From the NCBI RefSeq assembly GCF_002777255.1, contig NZ_CP017634.1, positions 2,926,903 to 2,990,902 on the forward strand: DNA of 64,000 nucleotides, read 5' to 3'. Each line of letters starts with the position of its first letter. Within the stretch, counting starts at the first letter, position 1. The stretch is from Candidatus Formimonas warabiya. GTDB lineage: Bacteria; Bacillota; Dehalobacteriia; Dehalobacteriales; Dehalobacteriaceae. The notes beneath the pieces are model-generated. The model searched no databases, was not told the origin of the DNA, and saw nothing but the letters and a program-made list of their open reading frames with translations. The position numbers were made by a program, and so were the translations under genes. Positions 35,662-45,075 of the stretch are shown in pieces.

Positions 35662-36048
35662 TCACTTAATAATAGACAAAACCCACTTATATACTTCTTG
35701 AGCAAGAGAAACGGCCTGCTTGTATTCATCCTCGTTGATAGGTTCCCAATCTCCTGGATAGCGTGTTGTTACAGCATAATCGGTAAGAATAGCGGCTTCT
35801 TTAAGGATTTCGGGAACATGGACTTTTCCTGATTCGTCAATCAACTTTAGAATATACCCGATAGAATGCGTTCTAGGGACTTCGACATTGAAATATATCA
35901 TTAAGGCTTTAAGGGATTTTTCACATGCTTGCTGGGCATCAAAGCAAAGGTCTTCATATAGAATATCCGGTGCTGGCCTACCAAATTCTGCTCTTGCAAG
36001 ATTGCTTTTTGCTCTTTGTAACCACAGACACCACAATTCATCGCTCAT
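35662..36048 (-). CDS. HEPN-domain protein (toxin-like partner of MNT)
   Basis: A 128-residue helical HEPN protein. The family text (CFDAQQACEKSLKALMIYF, then PRTHSIGYILKLI) is clear. HEPN proteins paired with a minimal nucleotidyltransferase act as toxins, often RNases, kept off by the partner. The canonical R-x4-6-H RNase motif is not obvious here; instead there is the THSIGYLL-type motif of another HEPN branch, so RNase activity is uncertain. The start ATG 36048 overlaps the upstream MNT gene; the frame is open ten codons further. Confidence 0.85.
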   Translation of the reverse strand: MSDELWCLWLQRAKSNLARAEFGRPAPDILYEDLCFDAQQACEKSLKALMIYFNVEVPRTHSIGYILKLIDESGKVHVPEILKEAAILTDYAVTTRYPGDWEPINEDEYKQAVSLAQEVYKWVLSIIK

Positions 36049-36343
36049 AGACCACCCGCCCCCTTGCAGCTTCAGCATACACGAGCCCAGGTGTATTCTT
36101 GTACCGCTCTATTTTTTCAGGTGTATCTACCAGTATGTCTACTGCAACAGGAATATCGGCTAGAGTCCTGTATAGTTGATGTGTCAAAGATCGGCGGTTT
36201 TTCACCCCAATCTTGAGTACCAAAAGATCATAATCACTTTTTGGTCCTTCCAGCCCCTTACTTCGAGAACCAAAAAGAATAATTTTATCGGGGTTTGCAG
36301 TCCGTACTATCCTATCTACTAGTGTATTAAGTACCTCTTCCAA
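36038..36343 (-). CDS. Minimal nucleotidyltransferase (MNT, antitoxin-like)
   Basis: A 101-residue nucleotidyltransferase with the catalytic pattern ILFGSRSKG followed by SDYDLLVL, and a later acidic residue in AVDILVDT. MNT proteins of HEPN/MNT pairs AMPylate and neutralise the HEPN partner. It precedes and overlaps the HEPN gene by about 11 bases, the usual order and coupling. The pair lies between the motility operon and the sugar locus; it may simply be a resident toxin-antitoxin module. Confidence 0.87.
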   Translation of the reverse strand: MEEVLNTLVDRIVRTANPDKIILFGSRSKGLEGPKSDYDLLVLKIGVKNRRSLTHQLYRTLADIPVAVDILVDTPEKIERYKNTPGLVYAEAARGRVVYER

Positions 36344-36565
36344 AAGAACCCCTCCCTTTCAGGTATGTACTTATAATGGGCAGCTTTTATCCAAACAATT
36401 ACTAAAGTTTGGCTTTCTTTTTCTTAATTACTATTATGTAAAATTATACCACATAAATCCTCAAAACTCAATTTGAACATTTTGGGTATTTAAGGTGGCA
36501 ATCAATTCAGACACTGAATCCCAGCTTTAGGTAATTTGTGTGTCTCCTCTGCGGCGTTTTATAAT

Positions 36566-37507
36566 TTATATGGAATTCACATCTTCCTGACATAAAGACA
36601 AATTTCTCAACCCGTCTTCTAATGTCACCTTACTTTTCCACGAAGGCAACACATTATTCGGTACAGCACCCTTCATAATTTCGTTATCTCTATAAGGTAA
36701 AGCGCCCCACTCGATGTTTACCGAAACCCCATTAACCGCCTCATATAATTCCACAATCTTGCGCAGGCGCATCGGATTCCTTGAGCTTAGGGAGTAGATA
36801 CTACACTTCTCGCTCGTGGTCTGCAGCAATTCAGCCCCCTTGATAAAACCGTTCAAGACATCATCGATGTAAAGCAAGTCCATTTCTTGTTCCCCGGCAG
36901 ACATCTTGAGTGGTTCTCCGCTCTGAGCCGCCCTATGAACCAAGTTCAATATTTTAGAACGACTATCATCAGGTCCGTAAGTGTCCGGCAATCGTAAAGA
37001 TATTGACTTGATACCGTACACATTGGAATAGAACTGAAGAATGTCCTCAAATGCCTGTTTTGTAGCTGCATATAATGAGAACGGTTTATAATCACACCCT
37101 CCTGCTGTCTGCCATGCGGTGGACGCATTGACTATCTTATCTACTCCAGATAAGTGCATAGCCTCTAAAAGCAGCGTTCCAAATAAGACATTGGAATTGA
37201 TCAAGTTCTCTATTTGTTCGGTCTTATGTCTGGCTATCACGCAAGAAGCCAAATGGAAGATAATATCCGGCCGGAACACATCCATTGCCTGTTTCAAACT
37301 CTCAGTTGAGCAGTTATAATCAAAGAATTCTACATTGCCTTTATACCTCTCCAGCTTCCCTATACTGCTGCTTGGTCTCTTGATTACAGCGACTTGCCAA
37401 CCCAACTGCAACAGTCGTCTGGTCAGATGGAAGCCTATATATCCGGTAGCCCCGGTTATGATGGCTTTTTTTATCGGTTCGTTTGGATGCATTTCTTTTT
37501 CCGCCAT
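36566..37507 (-). CDS. NAD(P)-dependent reductase for CDP-3,6-dideoxyhexose (abequose/paratose synthase-like)
   Basis: A 313-residue short-chain/extended dehydrogenase. The Rossmann motif GATGYIG and active-site YAATK (with an upstream Ser/Thr in NASTAWQ) are present. Gene order after rfbF-rfbG-rfbH indicates reduction of the C4 keto group of CDP-3,6-dideoxy-4-ketoglucose, the last step to CDP-abequose or CDP-paratose; which epimer cannot be told by eye. Start ATG 37507 has AGGGAG five bases upstream. It ends the locus. Confidence 0.8.
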   Translation of the reverse strand: MAEKEMHPNEPIKKAIITGATGYIGFHLTRRLLQLGWQVAVIKRPSSSIGKLERYKGNVEFFDYNCSTESLKQAMDVFRPDIIFHLASCVIARHKTEQIENLINSNVLFGTLLLEAMHLSGVDKIVNASTAWQTAGGCDYKPFSLYAATKQAFEDILQFYSNVYGIKSISLRLPDTYGPDDSRSKILNLVHRAAQSGEPLKMSAGEQEMDLLYIDDVLNGFIKGAELLQTTSEKCSIYSLSSRNPMRLRKIVELYEAVNGVSVNIEWGALPYRDNEIMKGAVPNNVLPSWKSKVTLEDGLRNLSLCQEDVNSI

Positions 37508-37574
37508 TATTTCTCCCTCACACACAAAAGACTTACCAATCATGTATCCCTGCCAAATATCACCCGATTAGGCT

Positions 37575-38921
37575 TTATACCTGTTTGCATACGTTAGCAA
37601 TCATCTTAGACATATAGTCAATCATTTCATCAGTCATGCCGGGATATACACCTACCCAGAATGCATCATTCATAATGCGATTTGTGTTAGACAAATCACC
37701 GACCACTCGGTAGTCCTCTCCGCTCTTCCGCATTTCATCGAAACAGGGATGCTTCACGAGATTACCGGCAAAAAGCATTCTGGTCTGCACGCCCTTGCAC
37801 TCCAGATACTGTACCACCTTGTTGCGGTCAATCCCTTTCCTACAGGTGATAAGGAACCCGAACCAGCTCGGTTTGGAGTTTACACAAGGCTCTGGTAATA
37901 TCAGCCTATCTCTTAATCCCTCGAGTCCAGCTCTTAATCTGTCAAAGTTATGCCGGCGCCGTTCCACAAATGACGGGAGCTTCCCCAGCTGGGCACAGCC
38001 GATGGCTGCCTGCATCTCTGTAGCTTTCAAGTTATAACCAAAATGGGAGTACACATATTTATGGTCATACCCGAAGGGTAGCTCCCCGTGCTGCCTATCA
38101 AAACGATGACCGCACATATTATCTTGACCTGACGGGCAGATGCAATCCCGCCCCCAATCCCTCAAAGAACGGATGATTTTATTTAGCAGAGGATTGTCCG
38201 TATATACTGCGCCTCCCTCACCCATCGTCATATGGTGCGGCGGATAGAAGCTCGAAGTACCGATATCGCCGATGGTACCCGTTAGTTTCTCTACACCGTT
38301 GATAGTATATCTTGATCCCAGAGCATCGCAATTGTCCTCCACCAACCACAGGTTGTGTTTGTCACAAAAAGCTTTTACTGCTCCTAAATCAAATGGATTG
38401 CCGAGCGTATGGGCTATCATTACAGCCTTTGTTTTCTCTGATATGGCCGCTTCCAGCATGGACACATCAATATTGTATTGAGGAATTGTCACGTCTACCA
38501 ATACCGGCACTGCCCCGTATTGAATTACTGGCGCCACTGTAGTCGGAAATCCCGCGGCGACCGTAATCACCTCATCACCACGCTGAACTCTCCTGTTGCC
38601 TAACAAAGGCGAAGTCAACGCCATAAAAGCGATTAGGTTAGCAGATGAGCCGGAATTCACCAGGCTGCAAAACCTTATGCCAAGATACTCTGCAAATTCC
38701 TTTTCAAATTGGTCTGCATATCGCCCAGCCGTTAACCAAAACTCCAAAGCGGCATCCACTAGCTGGATCATTTCACTATGATTATATACCCTTGAGGCAT
38801 AAGGAATTCTGTCACTTTCCTTGTATTTTTTTTGATTGTGATATGTATCGCAATACTCACCCACCAAAGCCAATATCATTTCTTTTGCTTGCTGTTCCGT
38901 CATGTTGTCAAACATGAACAC
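37575..38921 (-). CDS. rfbH: CDP-6-deoxy-D-xylo-4-hexulose-3-dehydrase (E1)
   Basis: A 448-residue PMP-dependent iron-sulfur dehydrase that removes the C3 hydroxyl of CDP-4-keto-6-deoxyglucose. The usual aminotransferase lysine is replaced by His in FYPPHHMTMGEGG, the hallmark of this enzyme. The [2Fe-2S] cysteines are seen in DCICPSGQDNMCGHRF plus one upstream. Length is typical. The reductase partner (E3, RfbI-like) is not in the window and may be supplied from elsewhere. It lies between rfbG and the reductase gene. Confidence 0.94.
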   Translation of the reverse strand: MFMFDNMTEQQAKEMILALVGEYCDTYHNQKKYKESDRIPYASRVYNHSEMIQLVDAALEFWLTAGRYADQFEKEFAEYLGIRFCSLVNSGSSANLIAFMALTSPLLGNRRVQRGDEVITVAAGFPTTVAPVIQYGAVPVLVDVTIPQYNIDVSMLEAAISEKTKAVMIAHTLGNPFDLGAVKAFCDKHNLWLVEDNCDALGSRYTINGVEKLTGTIGDIGTSSFYPPHHMTMGEGGAVYTDNPLLNKIIRSLRDWGRDCICPSGQDNMCGHRFDRQHGELPFGYDHKYVYSHFGYNLKATEMQAAIGCAQLGKLPSFVERRRHNFDRLRAGLEGLRDRLILPEPCVNSKPSWFGFLITCRKGIDRNKVVQYLECKGVQTRMLFAGNLVKHPCFDEMRKSGEDYRVVGDLSNTNRIMNDAFWVGVYPGMTDEMIDYMSKMIANVCKQV

Positions 38922-38936
38922 TCATTCCTTTTCTAT

Positions 38937-40007
38937 CTATTTTTCCCATCGTTCTTTTCTGTATAAAAACTCTTCTATCTGCCTATCCATTATCATCGGC
39001 ACATTACCCCCATCAAAATATACTCTTGTCCATTCAATTGTCTTTTCTATAGCCTCTTCAATATGCCAGCTGGCCTGCCATCCAAACATGCTCTTTATCT
39101 TCGAACAATCCAGCTTTAAGAAGTTGGCCTCATGAGGACCGCCATCGTATTTGTTAATCCAGGTCAACCCATCACCCCAGATCTTGCAAAACAAGTCTGT
39201 TAATCTACCTGTCGTTACACAGTCGCACTCATCCGGTCCCACATTGTAATAGCCGGCATATTTACCGTTTTCATATTGCCGCTGCAAAATCAGCAGATAC
39301 ACATAGAGCGGCTCCAGCACATGCTGATAGGGTCTTGTGGAGTGGGGGTTGCGCACAATGATATGCGTCTTCTTTTCAACAGCTTTCACACAGTCTGGGA
39401 TTATTCTATCGTTGGCAAAATCACCGCCACCGATGACATTGCCCGCTCTCGCTGTAGAGATAGCCACCTTGCCGTTCGCAAAGAAAGCATTTTTATAGCA
39501 GTGGGTAACCAGCTCTGAACAGGATTTGCTATTGGAATACGGATCATAACCATCCAGGGTTTCATTCTCTCTGTAGCCCCATTCCCACTCGTTGTTCTGG
39601 TACACCTTATCTGTCGTTACGTTGAGGAAAGATTTCACGCTGTCACTCTTTCGCACACACTCCAAAATATTTACCGTACCCATCACATTGGTCTCATAGG
39701 TATAATGAGGTTCTTTGTAGGAATCCCTGACGAGAGGCTGTGCAGCCAGATGGATGACAATCTCAGGCTTAGCCTCCCCGAAAGCTTTCTCTAATGAAGC
39801 CAAATCTCTAATATCCCCGATTACCGAGTTTATCTGAGTTCCAATGCCACTAATTTCAAACAGGCTGGGATTGGTGGATGGATTAAGAGCGTATCCTGTT
39901 ACATTTGCTTCTGCGTTTATGAGCATTTTGCAAAGCCACGTGCCTTTGAATCCAGTGTGCCCTGTAACAAATATTCTCTTGTCTTTAAAAAATGTCATGT
40001 CCAGCAT
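38937..40007 (-). CDS. rfbG: CDP-glucose 4,6-dehydratase
   Basis: A 356-residue NAD-dependent dehydratase converting CDP-glucose to CDP-4-keto-6-deoxyglucose. The NAD motif appears as GHTGFKGTWL and the catalytic YSNSK and preceding TDKVY are present. I chose ATG 40007 (AAGGA site eight bases away) because it matches the family; upstream codons overlap rfbF. It is the second step of the CDP-dideoxysugar route. Confidence 0.94.
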   Translation of the reverse strand: MLDMTFFKDKRIFVTGHTGFKGTWLCKMLINAEANVTGYALNPSTNPSLFEISGIGTQINSVIGDIRDLASLEKAFGEAKPEIVIHLAAQPLVRDSYKEPHYTYETNVMGTVNILECVRKSDSVKSFLNVTTDKVYQNNEWEWGYRENETLDGYDPYSNSKSCSELVTHCYKNAFFANGKVAISTARAGNVIGGGDFANDRIIPDCVKAVEKKTHIIVRNPHSTRPYQHVLEPLYVYLLILQRQYENGKYAGYYNVGPDECDCVTTGRLTDLFCKIWGDGLTWINKYDGGPHEANFLKLDCSKIKSMFGWQASWHIEEAIEKTIEWTRVYFDGGNVPMIMDRQIEEFLYRKERWEK

Positions 40008-40036
40008 AGGCAATTTCCTTCCCCGGTGACCGGTCT

Positions 40037-40810
40037 TTATTCCCAGACCTTCCATGGGGCCTCCCCGCTTTTCCAAAGTTCGTCAAGAAGATTTTTATCT
40101 CTTAATGTATCCATGCATTGCCAGAATCCCGCATGCTTATAGGCTTTTAACTGTCCCATTCGGGCAATTGTTTCCATGGGTTCTTTTTCAAGGACGGTAG
40201 CATCACCCTCTATGTAGTCCATAATTTCAGGTTGACATACCATAAATCCACCATTGATCCAACCACTGTCCTCTTTAATTTTTTCCTTAAATCTGTCGAT
40301 AGAATTCTCATCGCTAATATGAAGCATACCGAAGCGGCCTTCCGGCTGAATGGCCGTCAGCGTCACCATTTTGCCATGAGCTTTATGGAATTCAACCAAT
40401 TCATTTACATTCACATTGCAAACACCGTCTCCGTAGGTCAATAAAAATGATTCATCAGAAACATAATCTTTAATGCGTTTGAGCCTGCCTCCCGTCATAG
40501 TATCCAAACCCGTATCAACAAGAGTTACCGTCCAGGGTTCCGAATGATTGCAGTGAATCTTCATAATATTATTTTTTAGGTCAAAGGTAACATCCGACAT
40601 ATGAAGGAAGTAGTCCGCAAAGAATTCTTTAATAATGTATCCTTTATATCCTACGCAAATAATAAAATCATTATATCCATAGTGTGAATATAGCTTCATA
40701 ATATGCCACAGGATCGGTCTATCTCCGATTTCAATCATAGGTTTCGGTTTTAAATAACTTTCTTCAGAAATGCGTGTTCCAAAGCCGCCTGCCAATAATA
40801 CCACTTTCAT
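40037..40810 (-). CDS. rfbF: Glucose-1-phosphate cytidylyltransferase
   Basis: A 257-residue nucleotidyltransferase making CDP-glucose from CTP and glucose-1-phosphate. The N-terminal LAGGFGTRISEES signature, PKPMIEIG and the family-specific insert are intact, distinguishing it from RmlA. It is the first step of the pathway and the first intact gene of this four-gene unit, 16 bases after the broken glycosyltransferase. Confidence 0.94.
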   Translation of the reverse strand: MKVVLLAGGFGTRISEESYLKPKPMIEIGDRPILWHIMKLYSHYGYNDFIICVGYKGYIIKEFFADYFLHMSDVTFDLKNNIMKIHCNHSEPWTVTLVDTGLDTMTGGRLKRIKDYVSDESFLLTYGDGVCNVNVNELVEFHKAHGKMVTLTAIQPEGRFGMLHISDENSIDRFKEKIKEDSGWINGGFMVCQPEIMDYIEGDATVLEKEPMETIARMGQLKAYKHAGFWQCMDTLRDKNLLDELWKSGEAPWKVWE

Positions 40811-40826
40811 CCGTATAAAACCTCCC

Positions 40827-42662
40827 CTATTCTTCTCTGTACTTATTCACTAATGCTTTAATTCTAAGCTTATCTCGTTCCTTTTCCGCATAATCGATTT
40901 TATCAAAAAGCTTTTTAAAGTTTCTGATGAATTCTATATGGCACTTTTCGCAGATTTCATTGAAATCAAAGCCTTTGCTGATATATTTTTGTTTTACAAG
41001 AGAAATGAGAAATATTGTTTTCCAGCATAGCTTAAAATACATTATGCGCATTAAACTATTGTCTCCTGCTGATACGTCTCTGAAGATTTCCGCCCATGCA
41101 GCATGCTGCTGCAATCTGCTTTCGTATGTAGCATAATTTAATAAATTCAATTTCTCATTTTCATTCTTATCCTCATCGGTAATACCCCCATGAGGATCTG
41201 CCGTCCCTTCACTAATAAGAAGCCTGTCATCTTCTATGACTTTTCCGTGGAACGAAATCAATAGATCAAAAACCATGTGCACATAGTATCTATACGCAAT
41301 ATTGTCTTTGTATTTTTCTGCCTTTTCAAATATCTTGTATTGATTCATCATTTCAGTGTTATAAATAATCCCCGATATATAATTATTGCTCAGCATAAAA
41401 CCTGAAACAGCCTCTTTCCCGGCGGCAAATACCTCCGGTTGGAGCCCTCTGTACTGAAAAGTAGTAGCACTTCTGATGATTGCTAAGTCATCTGCGTCTT
41501 TCAACTTCTTCAAATAATATGCCAGATGTTTTAAAACAACCGTATCTTCATCACTTACTATCAGCACAAATTTTCCTTTACTTTTTTTTAAGACATAAGG
41601 TATATTGCCAATATATCCAATATTTCTTTCCTGCCTGACATATGTGATGCGGGAATCCTCAATTTTTGATATAGTTTGATATTCTTCCTTTCCTCTGTCC
41701 GAACAATTGTCAGAAACCAAGATTTCTATTTCAGCATCATATTATTTCATATTCTGTAGGCTGTAAACGCTCTCTAATGCCCGGTGTCCTCTGTTATACG
41801 AGGGTATGCAGATACTCAGCAAAACATTGCTATCGGTCCTGCCTTCCGGCGTTAGCCGGTATTGATGTATTTTGTCTATCAGTTCATTTATTTCTGCCCG
41901 TCTGGATTGATCTAGCCCTGCAATATTTCGCGGCAAATATACCTCTTTACGATTATAAAAATAATGATACAATTTTTCATCTGAACCAAACACAATCATG
42001 TCCGAAAAAAAGCTTATAATACTGGGTATTTTCAGAAATGCCAGCATTTTTCCCGGGTAATTCATGAGACAATAGATCCCATAACCTTGAAGCGACTGCT
42101 TATATTGATTTAATTTCCTAACATCCCATATATCCACAAATAAAAAATCTGAGAATTCATCCTGTAAGTTTTCAACTACATATTGTTTTGTTCCTTCTTT
42201 TATATCTGTTATATCTAACAGGCCTTTAAAAGAATTTTCTTCTTTATCAAAGACAAAATATCGATTATCCGTGACAGGAATGAAATCCAGCAGTAAATCC
42301 TTAAATACAATTTTTTCACCAAAATAGTTTGAATCAAATGCCTGCAAATTTATTTTATAAGTGTCTTCAAATTCTTCTTTATTGGGATCAATAAAGCAAT
42401 CATAAATCATCTCCAATATTTGATCCTTCATATAATCCAGATCATAGGCAGCAATAAGCATCTTTACGCTTTCTTCATATGATTTATTGTGGAACAATAA
42501 GATTGCATACTCATAATAAAAGATAGCCAAATGCTCTTTATCTTTTTCTGTGTCTGCAATCTTTATTAGATTTTGGAATTCTGCACATGCTTCATATATT
42601 TTACCATTCTGAATAAAATCATTAATTCGATCAAACCCTTTATCAATATCAATATTCATCAT
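40827..42662 (-). pseudogene. Glycosyltransferase (family 2 type) with helical N-terminus, interrupted by in-frame TAA
   Basis: The two halves share one frame. The first (42662-41742, 306 aa) has a tetratricopeptide-like N-terminus and ends in the glycosyltransferase start LSICIPSYNRGHRALESVYS. The second continues, after TAA (41744-41742), with YDAEIEILVSDNCSDRG and an intact SDED motif. A single base change from a Lys, Gln or Glu codon explains the break; no frameshift is needed. A TTG at 41720 could restart, but it lacks a clear ribosome binding site and the product would miss the nucleotide-binding start. Base composition is lower in GC than the flagellar genes. It probably transferred the dideoxyhexose or a related sugar. 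Confidence 0.82.
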
Positions 42663-42915
42663 ACTTTTCTTTCCTCACAAAATTTGTTTCTGTTTGCATG
42701 TCCTCCACCCTATTTAGGGGCTACTGAGCTGCCGCTGTTACCGTTTGATAATCCTAATTTCTCTTTGATAATAGAACGTATTATTGATCGCTAGATTGTG
42801 CTACAATTTCTTTAATTTCCCTTAAAACTTTGATATAATATTCCAAAATACTTTGCTTGCTTAATCTCTTAGCAGAGCAAGAACTTGTATATTTTGTTTA
42901 AAAGGAGGACTTAAA

Positions 42916-43611
42916 GTGGATACCCATAAAGAGGAATGGGAGAAATCGTATTTAAATCATGATAATTTTGTTTTTTATCCCCACGAAGAGGTAATCCGTT
43001 TTGTTTCAAGATATATCGTTAAACGAACAGGACTAAATCAATTTCAAACTATACATACTCACAACACGATTCCAAAAATATTAGATGTTGGATGTGGAAT
43101 TGGTAGACATATTATTTATTGTTTTCAAATAGGGTTGGATCCTTATGGAATTGACCTTTCTCATGAGGCTATAAAAACTGCTCACAAATGGACTTCCGAT
43201 CTAGATCTTCCGAACTATGAAAATCACATCCGTCGAGGAGATATCCAAAATATTCCTTGGGAAAGTGAGTATTTTCACTATGCCATTAGTCACGGTGTAC
43301 TTGACAGTATGTATTTCGATGTGGCAAAAAGGGCCATCAAGGAAATTGCTCGTATCTTAAAAGAAAATAGTTTGTTTTATCTGGACCTTGTTTCGGGCGA
43401 TGATTCAAATCATGCAAGAGAATTCGCAGGAGAAGAAATTGTAAAAACACAACATGAAAAAGGTACTGTTCAAATGTACTATAACTACAGTAAAATATTA
43501 GAACTAATAGATAACTGTTTTTCCATTGTTGAAATGAATTTGATTCGAAATGAAAACGTGCTAACGGGAAACTATCACTCCAGGTACCATCTGGTTCTCA
43601 AAAAAGTATAA
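42916..43611 (+). CDS. SAM-dependent methyltransferase (class I), opposite strand
   Basis: A 231-residue methyltransferase. Motif I (ILDVGCGIGRH) and the acidic loop (YGIDLS) are intact. The GTG start follows an excellent AAAGGAGG. A TATAAT at 42834-42839 could be its -10 box, though the -35 is poor. It is the only plus-strand gene between 8840 and the window end and is AT-rich, so it may be a separate acquisition. By context it might methylate a sugar or an amino-acyl substituent of the nonulosonate; the substrate is unknown. Confidence 0.8.
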   Translation: MDTHKEEWEKSYLNHDNFVFYPHEEVIRFVSRYIVKRTGLNQFQTIHTHNTIPKILDVGCGIGRHIIYCFQIGLDPYGIDLSHEAIKTAHKWTSDLDLPNYENHIRRGDIQNIPWESEYFHYAISHGVLDSMYFDVAKRAIKEIARILKENSLFYLDLVSGDDSNHAREFAGEEIVKTQHEKGTVQMYYNYSKILELIDNCFSIVEMNLIRNENVLTGNYHSRYHLVLKKV

Positions 43612-43675
43612 AATACAGTTTTTTCCTTCCAAGGAGCATTATACTTATTAAATGTCTCTGACACTATACCCTCCC

Positions 43676-44371
43676 TTAATACTGCAAAGTATTTTGAAAT
43701 ATACTTTCAACTAATCTTAAATCAAACTTCGTATCAATATCAAAGGAACGTTCACGTGGCATAATAAATGCCGTTGTTTCCTCTGAAAGGAAACTCTTTT
43801 TTCCCAATAACCATTCAATTCTTGCCACATAGACTGCCCCATTTAAAGCAAACACCCGAGGTAAATCCTGTCTCCGGGTAAATGGTTTTTCCATCTTGAT
43901 TATGGGTTTTAAGCAACAATTAGCATCAATTTCATACATCCAATATGGACTCTTTTCAACTTCCGACACCGACACACAAGCGTTGGCATTATGAAATACA
44001 CAGTTCTCTAAACAACCGTCTATATCCAGTACACTTCTTAAGGGAGATGTTGGTTGAAGTAAAACAATATAATCATACCCAGGCAAGAATTTCAATGCGT
44101 GCAATACAGGATCAATTCCCGGGGTTTCGTCCCGGGCAAGTTCCGCTGGTCGCACAAAGGGAACTTCACACCCCAAAGTTTTAGCTACTTTAATAATCTC
44201 CTCGTCTTCTGATGATAGGATTAATCGATCTATATACTTTGATTTTTTCGCTTCTTCAATGGTCCAAGCGATAAGCGGCTTTCCCGCAACATGACGGATA
44301 TTCTTTCGTGGAACTCCCTTTGACCCCCCCCGCGCCGGAATAAGCCCTAAAATTTTTTGGTTATTAATCAA
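43676..44371 (-). CDS. legF: CMP-nonulosonate cytidylyltransferase (LegF/NeuA family)
   Basis: A 231-residue enzyme that activates a nonulosonic acid to its CMP form. The N-terminal signature IPARGGSKGVPRKNI, the LLQPTSPLR segment and the C-terminal FDIDTKFDLRL are typical. The protein is the length of bacterial NeuA/LegF/PseF. It is the last gene of the locus, downstream of the PIG-L gene. Specificity (legionaminic versus sialic or pseudaminic) is inferred from its neighbours LegB and LegC. Confidence 0.87.
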   Translation of the reverse strand: MINNQKILGLIPARGGSKGVPRKNIRHVAGKPLIAWTIEEAKKSKYIDRLILSSEDEEIIKVAKTLGCEVPFVRPAELARDETPGIDPVLHALKFLPGYDYIVLLQPTSPLRSVLDIDGCLENCVFHNANACVSVSEVEKSPYWMYEIDANCCLKPIIKMEKPFTRRQDLPRVFALNGAVYVARIEWLLGKKSFLSEETTAFIMPRERSFDIDTKFDLRLVESIFQNTLQY

Positions 44372-44403
44372 TTTTTCACCTACTTAAAAAAATATTTTTC
44401 TGT

Positions 44404-45075
44404 TCAACAGATCTCTTTTAATAGCATAAAAGCCTCTGCAGCCATACATCCCGCCGCTGCACCACGAATATATGCTAAGGAGCGAATCGCTAAATCACTG
44501 CGTGGGAAAGGAAACTCTCCAACTTCACCGATATAAGTCTTCATAATTTCTACCTTTAAATCTACATAATCGGCAATATCAATAAACACGTTAGGACAAA
44601 AACCTTTGGCCTCAAGATTTGATCCAAATTCAGTCTCAGAAAGAGTTTCATAAATTAGTACTTTTTTAATAGAGTTAAAACGGAACCATTTAGTTGCCGC
44701 CATTACCCCATCAAAAACAATCCTATGATCAGTATGTACATCTCCTCTGAAAGGAACATATACAATCTCAGGCAATACTTGCTTAAAGATACAGCCTATT
44801 TTTTCAATTATCACGCTTAAGGGAATGGTATCAAGCTTTGTCGTAGGTAACTGCAAACTATGCACCGTATCAAACCCATATTTTTCTGCGACTTGTTGAA
44901 TTTCTATATCACGCTGTTTCATTTGTACCATAGACACTTCATTTTCAGGTAAAATTCCCGTCACAATTAACCAATGAATGACATCCAACTTGCTTTTATG
45001 CTTTAATAAGGTACCTCCACAGCCCAAGGTTTCATCATCGGGATGGGGAGCGACAACTATGACATTTTTACCCAT
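44404..45075 (-). CDS. PIG-L family N-deacetylase
   Basis: A 223-residue zinc-dependent deacetylase of the PIG-L/LmbE group. The metal ligands are visible: APHPDDE near the N-terminus and HTDH near residue 115. Such enzymes remove acetyl groups from N-acetyl sugars. Its ATG overlaps the stop of the epimerase gene by one base. Within this locus it could free an amine on the nonulosonate or precursor for re-acylation by the ATP-grasp proteins; that link is an inference. Confidence 0.85.
   Translation of the reverse strand: MGKNVIVVAPHPDDETLGCGGTLLKHKSKLDVIHWLIVTGILPENEVSMVQMKQRDIEIQQVAEKYGFDTVHSLQLPTTKLDTIPLSVIIEKIGCIFKQVLPEIVYVPFRGDVHTDHRIVFDGVMAATKWFRFNSIKKVLIYETLSETEFGSNLEAKGFCPNVFIDIADYVDLKVEIMKTYIGEVGEFPFPRSDLAIRSLAYIRGAAAGCMAAEAFMLLKEIC

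Noticed and set aside
41718..41744. Frameshift in the glycosyltransferase
   Set aside because: The two halves are in the same frame; the break is a single stop codon, not a shift.
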